Source of the DNA: Muscardinus avellanarius
Taxonomy: Eukaryota; Chordata; Mammalia; Rodentia; Gliridae
DNA: 64,000 bases
Assembly (NCBI GenBank): GCA_963383645.1
Contig: OY726560.1
Coordinates: 30,565,173-30,629,172, forward strand
Reading direction: 5' to 3'
The translations under genes were made by a program, and so were the position numbers. Within the stretch, counting starts at the first letter, position 1. Each line of letters begins with the position of its first letter. Positions 24,138 to 35,563 of the stretch are shown here, piece by piece. Below the pieces are notes generated by a model. It was not told the origin of the DNA, searched no databases, and worked only from the letters and a program-made list of their open reading frames with translations.

Positions 24138-25098
24138 CGTTCGTGAGTAATGTGTTTAGTCAAATCTTAATATTAGGAGTTTAGGAGTGTCGGCCAGTCA
24201 GCAGAGCCTTTCCAGTGTTGAAAGTGGGTGATGTGGGAGGAGCTGGGGTGATGGGTAAAGGAGTCAGATTAGGTGGAGGATATGTTAGGTTGAGAAGGAC
24301 TTTAAGTATGATAAAGTAATAACTTGCTATGAATGAGAGAGAGTTAACTACTAGGACTCTTGTTGTTAGTAGAGTAGTTATGGATATAAAAAATACTTTG
24401 AGTTTTAAACCATGAGGTATATTATGGGGAAAAGTTTTGGGGGAGAAATGTATGTAGGTTAGTGTGGGAAGGTTTGTAAATAGGGATGCTGGTAGGAGCA
24501 GGCAGACATAAAAAAAAAAAAAAAAAAAAAAAAGAATCCGCTCAAGATACCAAGACTATTATGTAATCCAAGAAAAAGGAAGGTAAACCAATCAAAGGAG
24601 GAGAATGAAAGAAAAGGAAGGAAAAGGGAAGAAAGAGGAAAAAGGAAGAGGAATAAAATAAAAGGAACTAGCAGCCGTGTGAAATAAAGAAATAAGGCAA
24701 ACTATCCAATGTATATATATATAAAACAACAAGTTAAAGTAAGAGAAGTTTGGATTAAAAGAAGAAAGAAAAAGAAAAAAAAAGAAAACAGCAATAACCA
24801 TACTAAAACAAAAGCACTTTAAAAGCAAAAGAAAACATAACATCCACATTAAAAGTAAAACAAACAGTCCTACTTATTTACGCATATGGGGTCAGGTCCA
24901 TATAATATGTGTGTATCTGATTGCTTGGTAGCTTTCAGGATACCGTCCAATGTCTCTTAGTTTTCTTTGTACTCTATTTTTATCTTCTTAAGTCACTCTG
25001 GGTGTTTGGACACCTTTTTCTCCTTTAGCTGCTTTAGGTTTATGTGTCCGGGTGTCTGGTTTCACTGTTATTTGATTCTGTACAGTTCACAGATTCTG
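24138..25098 (-). promoter_or_regulatory. L1 5' UTR (inverted with the 5' half)
   Basis: About 960 bp between the ORF1 start and the inversion junction. Purine-rich in L1 sense in the segment near ORF1, with a 26-base homopolymer run (A on the plus strand, 24510-24535). Its 5' end (complement of ..tgattctgtacagttcacag) meets the plus-strand ORF2 piece at about 25100. L1 5' UTRs carry an internal Pol II promoter, but no motif here confirms activity. It has no tandem monomers, unlike the element at 53 kb. Confidence 0.75.
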
Positions 25099-25099
25099 C

Positions 25100-27307
25100 G
25101 AAATTCTAAACAAAATACTAGCTATACGCATTCAAAACCATATCAAGAGAATAATTCATCACGACCAAGTCGGTTTCATCCCAGAAAAACAAGGCTGGTT
25201 CAACATACGCAAATCAATACATGTTATTCACCACATAAATAGAACCAAGAACAAAAACCACATCATCATAGCAATAGATGCTGAAAAAGCATTCGACAAA
25301 ATCCAACACCCATTTATGTTAAAAACACTGCAAAAAATTGGGATAGAAGGAAAGTACTTCAACATCATCAAGGCAATATACTGCAAACCCAAAGCCAACA
25401 TTATATTGAATGGGGAAAAACTGCAAGAATTTCCGCTACAGTCAGGAACAAGACAAGGATGCCCACTTTCACCTCTCCTTTTCAATATAGTCCTTGAGAC
25501 TCTTGCTGCAGCAATCAGACAAGAGAAGGAAATCAAAGGAATCCACATAGGAAGAGAGGAAGTGAAATTATCCTTATTCGCAGATGACATGATCCTTTAC
25601 CTGGAAGACCCAAAGAACTCAACCAAAAGACTTCTGGAGCTGATCGACAAATTCGGCAAAGTCGCAGGTTACAAAATCAACCTAAAGAAATCAGTGGCCT
25701 TTCTTTATGCCAACAACGAATCCACAATGAAGGAAACAAAAACAACAATTCCATTCACTATAACCTCAAAACCAATAAAATACCTAGGAATAAACCTAAC
25801 CCAAGATGTAAAAGACCTCTACAACAAAAACTATAAAACATTAAAAAAAGAAATAGAAGAAGACCTTGGAAGATGGAAAGATCTCCCGTGCTCATGGATA
25901 GGCAGAATAAATATCATCAAAATGGCCATTCTGCCAAAACTGATCTATAGGTTCAATGCAATTCCCATTAAAATACCAGTGACATTCTTCAGAGACCTAG
26001 AAAAATCAATCATGAACTTCATATGGAGAAAGAAAAGACCTAGAATAGCCAAAGCAATTCTCAATAACAAGAAACACGCAGGAGGCATTACAATCCCAGA
26101 CTTCAAACTATACTATAGAGCAATAGTAGTAAAAACAGCATGGTACTGGCACAAAAACAGATATACTGACCAGTGGATTAGAATAGAAGATACAGAAACA
26201 AACCCACACATCTTTAGTCAATTAATCTTTGACAAAGGGGCCAAACACATACGCTGGAGAAAAGACAGCCTTTTCAACAAGTGGTGCTGGGAGAACTGGC
26301 TAGCCATTTGTAAAAAGATGAAGCTAAACCCCTATATCTCACCTAACACAGGAATCAACTCAAGATGGATCAAAGACTTAGAAATTAGACCTGAGACGGT
26401 GAAGTTAGTAGAGGAGAACATAGGTTCAACACTACAACATATTGGCACAGGCAGTAACTTTCTCAACAAAACCTCCAAAGCTCAGGAAATTAAAGCAAGA
26501 ATAAACAAGTGGGATAACATTAAACTAAAAAGTTTCTTCTCATCAAAGGAAACTATCAATAACCTAAAGAGGAAGCCTACAGAATGGGAAAGGATCTTTA
26601 CCAGCCACCATTCTGATAGGGGGCTAATATCCAGAGTATACAAAGAGCTCAAAAGGCTCTACACCAACAAAACAAACAACCCAATCAAGAAATGGGCAAA
26701 TGAACTAAATAGACACTTCACAAAAGAAGAGATACAAAGGGCTAATAGATACATGAAAAGATGTTCTTCATCACTGGCCATCAGGGAGATGCAAATCAAA
26801 ACTACACTGAGATTCCATCTAACCCCAGTGAGAGTAGCAAGCATAAAGAAATCAAACAACAACAAATGCTGGCGAGGATGTGGGGAAAGAGGAACTCTTT
26901 TACACTGTTGGTGGGAGTGCAAACTAGTTCAGCCACTATGGAGATCTGTGTGGAGATTCCTAAGAAAGGTGGGAATAGATCCACCATATGATCCAGCTAT
27001 ACCACTCCTGGGTATCTTTCCAAAAGGGTTGAATTCAGAGAAATACAGCAACATATGCATACCTATGTTCATAGCAGCACAATTTGTAATAGCCAAAATA
27101 TGGATCCAACCCAGATCACCATCAACAGATGAATGGATAGCAAAACTGTGGGAAATACACACAATGGAATTCTATTCAGCCATAAAGAAGAACAAAATTT
27201 TATCATTTGCAAGAAGATGGAAAGCCCTGGAAAGCATCATGTTAAGTGAGATCAGCCAAGCACAGAAGGAGAAGATACACATGTTTCCTCTAATATGCCC
27301 AAACTAG
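25100..27307 (+). CDS. L1 ORF2, C-terminal part (reverse transcriptase, Cys-rich end), disconnected
   Basis: About 735 codons, open from the inversion junction to the stop. Together with the minus-strand piece the residue count is about 1273, the normal ORF2 length. Reverse transcriptase landmarks: [35 protein letters not shown] and the catalytic LSLFADDM. The C-terminal Cys-rich motif is intact ([18 protein letters not shown], a C-x3-C-x7-H-x4-C pattern). The first in-frame ATG is at 25316, inside the RT domain, so any product started there would lack the endonuclease and part of the RT. No promoter is expected upstream because the 5' UTR points the other way. Confidence 0.95.
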   Translation, partial: EILNKILAIRIQNHIKRIIHHDQVGFIPEKQGWFNIRKSIHVIHHINRTKNKNHIIIAIDAEKAFDKIQHPFMLKTLQKIGIEGKYFNIIKAIYCKPKANIILNGEKLQEFPLQSGTRQGCPLSPLLFNIVLETLAAAIRQEKEIKGIHIGREEVKLSLFADDMILYLEDPKNSTKRLLELIDKFGKVAGYKINLKKSVAFLYANNESTMKETKTTIPFTITSKPIKYLGINLTQDVKDLYNKNYKTLKKEIEEDLGRWKDLPCSWIGRINIIKMAILPKLIYRFNAIPIKIPVTFFRDLEKSIMNFIWRKKRPRIAKAILNNKKHAGGITIPDFKLYYRAIVVKTAWYWHKNRYTDQWIRIEDTETNPHIFSQLIFDKGAKHIRWRKDSLFNKWCWENWLAICKKMKLNPYISPNTGINSRWIKDLEIRPETVKLVEENIGSTLQHIGTGSNFLNKTSKAQEIKARINKWDNIKLKSFFSSKETINNLKRKPTEWERIFTSHHSDRGLISRVYKELKRLYTNKTNNPIKKWANELNRHFTKEEIQRANRYMKRCSSSLAIREMQIKTTLRFHLTPVRVASIKKSNNNKCWRGCGERGTLLHCWWECKLVQPLWRSVWRFLRKVGIDPPYDPAIPLLGIFPKGLNSEKYSNICIPMFIAAQFVIAKIWIQPRSPSTDEWIAKLWEIHTMEFYSAIKKNKILSFARRWKALESIMLSEISQAQKEKIHMFPLICPN

Positions 27308-27560
27308 AAAACACAAAGGATACCAGTAGGACCCCAGATATTAGAGGGGAAATACTAGCTAAGTTTTAATGGAAAGATAGGAGAGGAGAAAGGCCGATCT
27401 TGATTAAGGAGCATCTTCACCTGAACATGTGTAAAATTATGAATAAGACATGGTTAACCTGGCCAACCATTGGTGGGGGGGGGGGAGAAAATGGGGGCGG
27501 GGGGAGAGGGCACCAAATATAGTGTAAATGTATACTATTTATGTTCAATAAAAAATTGTT
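27308..27560 (+). other. L1 3' UTR with G-rich tract
   Basis: Short 3' UTR with a polypurine G-rich tract at about 27471-27508 (runs of 4 to 10 Gs) and a terminal atgttcaataaaaaattgtt polyadenylation region. G-rich tracts able to form quadruplexes are a recurring feature of mammalian L1 3' UTRs. This 3' UTR type is unlike the family-B ends elsewhere in the window. Confidence 0.85.
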
Positions 27561-27600
27561 AAAAAAATAAAATAAAATAAAAAAAAATAAAAATTAAAAA

Positions 27601-27631
<31 letters not shown>

Positions 27632-27645
27632 TTACACCTAAACTG

Positions 27646-27683
<38 letters not shown>
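27561..27683 (+). other. Double poly(A) tail with a short possible 3' transduction
   Basis: An A-rich tract is followed by ataaataaataaattttaca then cctaaactgct (27617-27647), and then by a second pure A run of about 35 bases before the target-site duplication. Two A tracts separated by non-L1 sequence is the pattern left when transcription reads through the first poly(A) signal at the source locus. Confidence 0.6.
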
Positions 27684-27685
<2 letters not shown>

Positions 27686-27699
27686 AAGGGGTTCTTTTT

Positions 27700-27787
27700 A
27701 TCTTTTTTCTTTTTTGGAACCGGGGATCGAACACAGCGCGCCACACCTGCAAAGCAGGTGCTTTGCTACTGAGCTACATCTCAGCCC
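27700..27787 (-). mobile_element. ID-type SINE with tRNA-Ala-like sequence
   Basis: Body at 27716-27787. On the minus strand it has an A box (gatgtagctcagtagcaaag), a B box (gtgttcgatccccgg) and the TTTGCA anticodon-loop sequence of tRNA-Ala(TGC), followed by an A-rich tail (complement of 27700-27715). The acceptor stem does not pair and there is an A tail, so it is a SINE and not a tRNA gene. Its own target-site duplication is probably tttatttaat-cttta-like sequence at about 21453-21467 and 27789-27803, three differences. The L1 sits in its tail. Confidence 0.8.
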
Positions 27788-27925
27788 ATTTTATTTAATT
27801 TTAAAATGGAATCTTAATAAGTTGCTGAGAAGCTCAATAAATTGCAGAGTCTAGCTTTGAATTTGTGATCTTTTATATCAGTCTCTCATATATTGGATTA
27901 TAGAAATGCATCATCATTTTTTAAT

Positions 27926-28512
27926 CAAATTTTTTATTTTTTGATTCAAAAGTTTTCCTCTTTCTCTTTATTGTTTATTTGGCTATATGATTTACTTTAG
28001 CCAAAAAAAAAAACTTGTGTAAGTGATATGAAAAAATCTTAAAAAGATTTTATAAAATTAGTTGTATTCTCCTCTGTCTGTACTATGTTGATAAGATAAG
28101 GTTCCCCTGGGTAATTGCATGCACATTGGCCCAGACCCCAGACCAAACTGTAGAAAGAAGCCATGATCACATGGAGCTAGAGTTTATACCGGAGCCACCC
28201 AGCCAAGCCTCATGTAGAACAGACAGACGCTTTGTCTAACCTACTAACATTATGAAAGATGAACTAAATATGCTTAGTATTTTTCTGTCATTGAGATATT
28301 AAATAATATTATTGGGATATTTGCAAACCGATGTATTTACATATCCAATTCACATGAGCCTTATAATTTTCTTCACTAGAAGTTTTGGGCAAAATCATCT
28401 TCAGTGTCCATGAGTTTACTCTGTAGTCATTTCATCAAGCAACATGCCACTGAGAACGTTTAACACAAAGTCTAAGAAAAAAATGATGTTTATCCGAGTT
28501 ATTGAATAGGCC
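27926..28512. other. Unassigned sequence
   Basis: No family or gene recognised. Confidence 0.45.
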
Positions 28513-28857
28513 TGTCTTGACCACCATCCTCCCTGGCATGATCCCAAACAACTTACCACACGACTTAGAATAAGGAAGATTTATTTTCTCACAGTTTTTG
28601 GAGATTTTGGGGTTCAATCCATGTGAAACCAGCATCTGTGAAGCTCAAAGCATTGCAGTCAGAAGTAGAAAGATTGAGACCACAAGGGTTTTCTCACATC
28701 ATAGAAGCTGGAAGTACGGAGGGGCAGGGAGGAGAGGGCCTATAATCCTTAAGGTCATGCCTTCAAAAACCCTCTTTATCAAACCAGCCCCACTTCCAAC
28801 ATTAGTATCTTGTTTCTGTGAGGGCTTAGAAGAAAATTCTAAATCCGAACCATTACA
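28513..28857 (-). mobile_element. MaLR-type 3' LTR
   Basis: Minus-strand LTR beginning tgtaatggttcggatttaga and ending in the complement of tgtcttgaccaccatcc. It carries the ctgtgagaaaataaatcttc polyadenylation region. It matches the LTR at 31264-31632 along its length with perhaps 25-30% difference. Confidence 0.72.
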
Positions 28858-29171
28858 TTCTGCCTCATTCTGCCTCTGGCCCCATATGTCCCACAGCAAT
28901 TGCAATGCAAAATCCCACAATGAAAAATCACTTAGTTCACCTCTAAGAGTCTCCACAGTCTTAACAGTTCCAGCGTCACTCAAAAGTCCAAAACTCAAAG
29001 TCTCCTCTAAGATTCAAGATAAAACTCTTGACTGTGTGCTTCTGCGAAAGCAAAAAAATAAATTGTATATATAATGTGATGTATATAATGACAGTGTAAC
29101 AATTTTCATTCCAAAATAGATAAATAGAGTCAGAAAACTGAATTAATGAAATAAAACCAGTATCAAAATCT

Positions 29172-29412
29172 ATATGAACAAAGTCAGACATGGTGGCACA
29201 CACAGGTAACCCCCAGTCTTGAAACGTTTGAGACAGTAGTATCACAGCTGAAAGACAGTCTCAGCTACTTAGTGAGATACTCTGTAACTTAATGAGACCT
29301 TGTTTCAAAACAAAGAATAAAACAAAGAATAACATATAGGACTGGGAATGTAGCTCAGAGATAGAATGCCCTGGGTTCAATTCCCAGTACCAACAACAAC
29401 AACAAAAAAAAA
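29172..29412 (+). mobile_element. Diverged MEN-type SINE
   Basis: B1 half (gtcagacatggtggcacaca ... gtctcagctacttagtgaga) and ID half (gactgggaatgtagctcaga ... gggttcaattcccagtacc) followed by a CAA/A-rich tail. Confidence 0.88.
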
Positions 29413-30000
29413 TACAAAAAAATTAGCAGGGCAAGCATTTAATCCTGTAGCTTTATTTCTGGCATCTGGGGCACATGGTAGTGAGATATGATATCCAAAT
29501 AGTCTTAGCATCGTAGGATGAAGTAGAATGAGCTGAAATAACCCTAGGTTCAATCTCTAGTATTACAAAAAATTTTTTAAATAAAATTAATTGAATATTT
29601 TGTATCAAAAATATCACTAATTTTTTATTATATCTGCCTCTTAGATTACCTTGTAAATGATTTTCAAGACCAAGGTTTTATAAACCTTTTGGTTTTAACT
29701 ACTGATTTTATTTGAAATTTATTTCTGTATGACATTGAACTATATTTATCCCTGCAGCTTCATTGATTGCAACAGACAACATAGATTTTCTTCTAACCTG
29801 GTTCAATCAATGGCTCACAGCTTACAGCCTTTTCTCATGGTTTTTCCACATTTGCGGTCCCTCTAACTCTCAGAAGTTTTTCTTTTAACCTTAGTTTTAT
29901 CTCATAGCTTCATAAATCTCTCCATTTTGGGTTCTCTTGCATGGATTCCAACCCTGCCATAAATTGCCCAACTTTCCAAGCCTTCCTTGGATATCTTTTT

Positions 30001-30605
30001 TTTTTTTTATTGGTGCATTATATTCATACAACTTATTGGGATAAAAAACTTGTGTGTATAAACATGTACTCATCGCTGATTTAACCCCTACCCAAATACC
30101 ACCCCATTCCCTCCCCGTCCCTCCCTCCCTTGCTTGGCTTAGTGATTGACTTCGATATGTTTAAGTACATTGTGTGCTTTAGAGATTTTTCTCTTCCCCC
30201 TCCTTTCTCTTCCTTTAGGTTATCTTGTTTGCTCCTCTTTTCTCCCTAACTCTCACATATTAGGGAAAGCATCTGATTTCTTATTTTTTGTGACTGACTA
30301 ATCTCACTTAGCATAATGTCCTCCAGTTCCATCCATTTCCCTGGAAATGACGTAATTGAGTTTTTTTTGATGGCTGAGTAAAATTCCATTGTGTACATAT
30401 CCCACAGTTTTGTAATCCATTCATCTGTTGATGGACATCTTGGCTGGTTCCATAGTTTGGCTATGGTGAATTGTGCAGCTATGAACATAGATACACATGC
30501 ATTAGTTTGGTAGTTTGGTTTCTTTTCTTTTGGGTAGATACCCAACAGTGGTATTGCTGGATCAAATGGTAGGTGTGTTCCCATTCTTAGAAACCTCCAT
30601 GGCCC
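30001..30605 (-). mobile_element. 5'-truncated L1 (ORF2 C-terminus and family-B 3' UTR)
   Basis: Poly-T at the left, then family-B 3' UTR, then about 115 in-frame codons of the ORF2 C-terminus on the minus strand (for example [27 protein letters not shown]). The frame is still open, so this copy is younger than the other family-B pieces. The 5' truncation point is near 30605. Confidence 0.85.
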
Positions 30606-31263
30606 CTTTGTTCCAGCTAAGCTAACATTATGTGAGTACCAAGATTGACCACCAGCAGGAAAGGAAGTCATGCCCTCTTTAATCATTGGTTCCTTACCCT
30701 TTTCATTCTCAGTTGCAGGAGCCTGTCTCCATATGGGCCACTGCTAACCCCACCTCCATCAAGGTCACTGCTTTTTCCTTTCTTTCATTTATCCTGCTAT
30801 TTGCAACAATATTGTTTACCTGGGTTTCAATTTCATACATGTTTTTTGTGGACAAATTGCAAATCTATAAAGTCTCTCTGCCTTACTTTCTACTCCTGAA
30901 ATTTGATGAAAAATATTGTGAATCAATATCCACAATGTAGTTTGGATACTTTATTGTTTTCAAATCTCTTCTACCAGTTTAATCAGTTAATGGTCTCTTA
31001 AGTCTGACCTTAGATAAAGTTTCAGCAAATGGGCATAGTACCAATAAGTTCTTTGCCAGAATGTAACAGATGTGGCCTCTACTCCATTTTCCTATGGTGT
31101 CCTCTTTGCCTTCTGAAACCTTCTGAGCTTAGTCTATACTGTTCACCTTTCTATTAATTTTCTTGCCCTTCCAGTTTCTTCTCATAAACCAGTTCCAAAG
31201 ATTCACAAAAAACATGGTCAGACTTAGATACAGCAGCCCTCTCTCTCCTCTGGTAACAATTTC

Positions 31264-31632
31264 TGAATCAATCAAAATTCTCACTTCTATAATTCAAAAT
31301 GACTGACCATAGTACTTAAAGAAAGTAAGATTTATTTGCTCATAGTTTTCAGAGATTGTGGATGTTCAGTTCCTCTGAGACTGTTATGAGACTATTATGA
31401 GACTGTTATCTATGGAACTATAGCCATGACAGCAGGAAGTAGAGAGAGAAAGCACAAGGTTCTCTTGCACATCACAGAGGCCAGAAATAAAGGGAGAGCA
31501 GAGGGAGGAGTGGACCTATAATCCCCAAAGCCATGCTCTCAGAAACCCCTCCTTAGCATGCAGCTCTGCTTTCAAAATTGCTACCTTGTTTTCTTGAGGA
31601 CTAGGGAAATATTCTAAATTTAAACCATTACA
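31264..31632 (-). mobile_element. MaLR-type 5' LTR
   Basis: Minus-strand LTR beginning tgtaatggtttaaatttaga. Same family and orientation as 28513-28857. The pair is flanked by a 5-bp near-duplication (agacc at 31633-31637, aggcc at 28508-28512), the target-site length usual for MaLR/ERVL elements. Contains a local duplication (ctgttatgagact repeated near 31381-31410). Confidence 0.72.
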
Positions 31633-33732
31633 AGACCATATGATTATTTTGTGAATTCATACTATTAAATATTTGTGCATAAAGTAATATTTTCTTTCTT
31701 TTACAAGCCTACCACTTGGTAGTATGATATGAAGAAAATGAAATATAGTTCCCACTTACCTCTCTACTCCAGAGATTATGGATATTTATCAAAGGTCCCT
31801 GACATTAGCTGAATTTGCAAAAAGGGCTTAGTTGAGTTTGCAACACTACTAAATAACAGTAATGTTCAATGTCAGAAAATCATAGACTTTTATTAGAGAA
31901 ATTTCATGTTTGCTTCCTAAGAAAATGTTCCTTTACTGAATAAATATATTATTTCTGCCCCCATACACATGAGGACAAAATAGAATACTATCAGAATTGA
32001 AAGTAACATCCCAAAGGCTTTGAGTTATATTTTAGTATACATGTAATGCACAAATGTTTAAAAATTTTTCACTGTCTTAATTTATGATTTGAAGATTTCT
32101 ACAATTTTTGACAAGTTTTCTCAGTGTCTTTCATGTATACAATTTTTCTTTCAATGATGGAATTGATTTTTATCTGTTTATAATTTTGCCTTCTCTATTG
32201 CTCACATGCTGTATTTACAACAGCTGCAATTTTTCAGCCTATCTATGATTTAAATTAGAATTCACTACCTAGAGATGTCTTCAGTTCTTCAAACTGTGTT
32301 TTTAATCCTTTCATTCTCAAACACAGTTTTAATTCATCTAATTTCTAAGATAAATGTCATGCATCTGTTTTAAAAATTTAAAGGAGACTTCATTAAAAGA
32401 AAAATTACACATCTAAAAGAGACATATTAAGTACAGATCTACCATAAAAGCCCAAGATAAATAAATATTCTCATAAAATGAAAAACAACTCCTTGACCTC
32501 AATTTGAATGTCATTTGGTATGAAGAATATATGAAGGAAAGTATTTTAAGATTATACACATAATATCCTGATGCTGGGAGGAAATGTCATAGGTATAACT
32601 AGTGATCTCTAAAGTTCTCCTTTAGAAGAGACTATTGTAGATGTGGAAGATAATGAGGAAATATCCATTACACTCACATTTTCTACAATATATTGAGTTT
32701 GTTAGTTTCCCAACTATTTGAAAACTGTGGCTTTAATCTGAATTATTATCTCATAAATAATCAGAACTATTACTCAACTTCTATTTGAGTTTGAATTGTT
32801 CAAAATCAAGACAATAGTAGAAATTCTTTTTCAGAAATCACAATATGACATTCAAGTTGGCTAGTCATCCACTGATTCAAGTTGCTTCTAGTATCAGACA
32901 TAGATATTTTGTCTTGTATTTTAATTATTTTGGTCTTAAACACTGAATCTTCTTTGTTTTGCTGTTCTGTGTATGTCTATCTTTTTCTCTCAAATGTGTG
33001 ACACAAAACATTACATGTGGTTACAAAATTGGCATTATAAACTCTGGAGATAAAATGCTGAAATTTAAAGTGAATAATTTGGAGGTGGAATATCACCAAA
33101 AGAAGGCCATCTGGTAGCTTCTGGGAATCCTTGCTGTGTAACATTGCCAAGGTAAATTGATTATGATCTGGCAACTCATCTTAAGTATGAAGGTGAAAAA
33201 GCATAGATTTGTTCAAGTCGAAGAATGAGTTCAGTGAGACTTTGACAATTATTTATACAAATGAACAGACCCTTATCAAGAAAAGTACTGATTGGCATAG
33301 GAACTAAAAAAAAATAAAATAAAAGTAAAATGAGATAAATACAGAAAAATACCTCCCACAACCAAAATAGGGATTGCCACCTTCTCCGTGACCCATTCAA
33401 ATCTGCTAAATTGTTTCTCTTATATATGGACAATCCCGACTCTTCATTATCTGCATTTTTTTCTCTCCAGGTGACCAATCATCTTTCTGTATTATTTCTT
33501 CAGAATTAGTATAATACAATTAACACTCAATTGCAATCATGGTTGTGCCAAGTCAATTTATCTTGAGTGGTGAATGCTCTTAAGCTTGTCAGTAACCACA
33601 GTATGCAGAAGTTTATTTATTCTCTGATAATAATTCATCAAGGAATAAATAATCGTGCCAGTAATATTTTTCTTGTTTTTGATATTTTCCTGCTTTATAA
33701 GTATATAAAGATACTTTATTATTATTTCTATT
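31633..33732. other. Unique AT-rich sequence, no gene seen
   Basis: No family or gene recognised. The longest frame (100 codons, minus, 33176-33478) has no supporting feature. Confidence 0.5.
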
Positions 33733-33746
33733 AAAAACATACTCTA

Positions 33747-33934
33747 GCCAGGTGTGGTGGCATACACTTGTAATCCTCATCCTTGGAAGGCAGAGACAAG
33801 TGGATCACACAGGTTCGAAGTCAGCCTCGCTGGTATTATAAGAGACCCTGTTTCCAAATAAAAATATAAAATAGGTCTGGGAGTGTAGCCTGCAGGTAGA
33901 AGGGTTTCCAGGAACCCCAGTACTACAAAAAAAA
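33747..33934 (+). mobile_element. MEN-type SINE with target-site duplication
   Basis: B1 half from gccaggtgtggtggcataca, linker ccaaataaaaatataaaata, ID half ggtctgggagtgtagcctgc, then a poly(A) tail. Perfect 14-bp duplication aaaaacatactcta at 33733-33746 and 33935-33948. Confidence 0.93.
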
Positions 33935-33948
33935 AAAAACATACTCTA

Positions 33949-35563
33949 TAACTATTTGAAGCTTTTTTAAAAACATTATTGTTAATTACTAAATATATAA
34001 GCATGAAAGAATAACAGATGCAGTTTTAAACATTAGAAGAGAGAATAAAAATTCAGGATTATTTTTATTTTTTATTTTTCATTCCTTTAAATTTAAAACC
34101 AGGTCATACAATTTTAGTTTACTAGTCCTTCAATTATAAATTATTTGAGATATTTAAATTTTTTACTTTATTACTGATATTACAAAAACATCCTATGAAG
34201 TAAATGAAGTAAATGAAGTAGACACTCCACAAGGTACACATATATCAATATTTCATGTATACCATAGAAATATACTATTTTCACTTGTCAATTAAAGAGA
34301 AATTAAATAAATTCATTTATAGGAATATCTTATAATATATATATAAGTTTCATATTATCTATGAGTGTACCATTTAGAATTTCACCTTTCACATAGACAT
34401 GTATGATTATTCACAAGGATATGTTAGTAGAGCCATTTTTTCTATTTTTAGATTCCATTTCCCAGTAGTGATTTGGACTCTTTACCTGGGTGCTCGATGA
34501 GATTTTGAATAGATATGTCATGCCTACACTGGGAACTCAGTACACCAAATATTTTAACAGCACTGCCTGGCTTATAATAACAGCATAAATGATCACATAA
34601 AAATTATCTTTCATTTTCTGCTACACTTTAAAAGTAGAAGCATATTTTGAATGTTTTATTCACTTTTCAATTCACTGTCCTGTTTCTTTACATTAAACAT
34701 TTTTGTATTATTAAAATATTATATTCCTAAATGATAGTCATGATAATCTAATTATTTTGTTAATATGATTCTTACATAGAACTTTTTTCTCAAATATGTT
34801 TAATAAAATGAATAAATAAAGCATGAACTATCCTCCCCTAAATTAAAATAAAATTATTTCTATTTTATTTTAACAAATAAATAAATAAAAACAAATGATA
34901 CAAAACCTTTTCCTCTTCTCTACTTCCTTGATCCTTTCCCTGATCTTGACACCTGAAAGTCAATTTATAACTATAAGAATGGAACTCAAGTAAGTAATCA
35001 CAGAATGAAGAGAGAAGAAACACAATATTGAGTATGAAATATTCACACCTGGCAAGGACTTATTGTCTCTGGTTTATTTCAAATTACAGCAAATTAAGTT
35101 ATATTCTTGTTAAGTAATCAATGTGTTTAGATTCTTTTATTTTTAGTCAGTCTATCTTAGTATTAACTAATGTATCCTTTAAATTTTGAATAATACATAT
35201 TTCTTTTCATATTTTAATTCATTCTTATTTTGGAAATAACAATGAAAAATAATACAAACAACTTATGGGGTTGCTGTCCAGATATTTAAAATAAAAAGGC
35301 AGAAATAATTAATTTAAATTTTTGCCTTTTTTCCTAGCCATGACAAATATTCTACCATTTAACTTAAATTTGTTCATCTAAATAATACATTCTCATTAGT
35401 AACAATAGTTCAAGTTACAGCTTTTGAGTAAGTTGAACAAGCTGTGGTTTGAGTTTAATTCTCAGGTCTTTTCTTATAATGATGCCTATTTCTCAATTAT
35501 TTATGACAAAACTTACTAAATTATATGCCCTACATTTTTAGTGTAACATACTCACAGCATACA
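33949..35563. other. Unique AT-rich sequence, no gene seen
   Basis: No family or gene recognised. A short tandem (gaagtaaat repeated three times) lies near 34196-34222. Confidence 0.5.

Larger units (their letters stand above)
21495..27683 (+). mobile_element. Near-complete young L1 with 5' inversion (twin priming)
   Basis: A 6.2-kb L1 bounded by a 16-bp target-site duplication, taaaggggttcttttt, at 21479-21494 and 27684-27699. The left 3.6 kb is inverted and holds, on the minus strand, the 5' UTR, ORF1 and the first 538 or so codons of ORF2. The right 2.6 kb is plus strand and holds the rest of ORF2, the 3' UTR and the poly(A) tail. The inverted part stops at the AAA after NIDAK and the plus part starts inside the same AAA before ILNKIL, so essentially no L1 sequence was lost. 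This fits twin priming, in which a second target-site end primes inside the L1 RNA. ORF1 and both ORF2 pieces are open, which indicates a recent insertion. The inversion makes this copy incapable of producing full ORF2. Confidence 0.95.
21370..27925 (-). mobile_element. Old MEN-type SINE, split by nested ID and L1 insertions
   Basis: Outer host element. Its tail and ID-derived half (gttgaattcaggggcattcc, tagctatacccccat) lie at about 21370-21451. Its B1-side remainder (gttgctgagaagctcaataa, then cagtctctcatatattgg) lies at about 27804-27920. Between them sit an ID SINE and the young L1. Diverged, so the oldest layer of the nest. Confidence 0.7.
28858..31263 (-). mobile_element. Decayed MaLR-type internal region
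   Basis: Sequence between two similar, same-orientation LTRs. Directly after the 5' LTR on the minus strand it reads aattgttaccag followed by agagggctgctg, resembling the tRNA-Leu-type primer-binding site of ERVL/MaLR elements (usually attggtaccag). No retroviral frame survives; MaLRs are normally non-coding. It is interrupted by a SINE at 29172-29412 and an L1 at 30001-30605. Confidence 0.6.

Noticed and set aside
21480..27307. Host genes encoding a nuclease/reverse transcriptase and a coiled-coil protein
   Set aside because: These are ORF1 and the two halves of ORF2 of one inverted L1.
27716..27787. A functional tRNA-Ala(TGC) gene
   Set aside because: The acceptor stem does not pair, the anticodon stem has mismatches, and an A-rich tail follows. 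It is an ID SINE.
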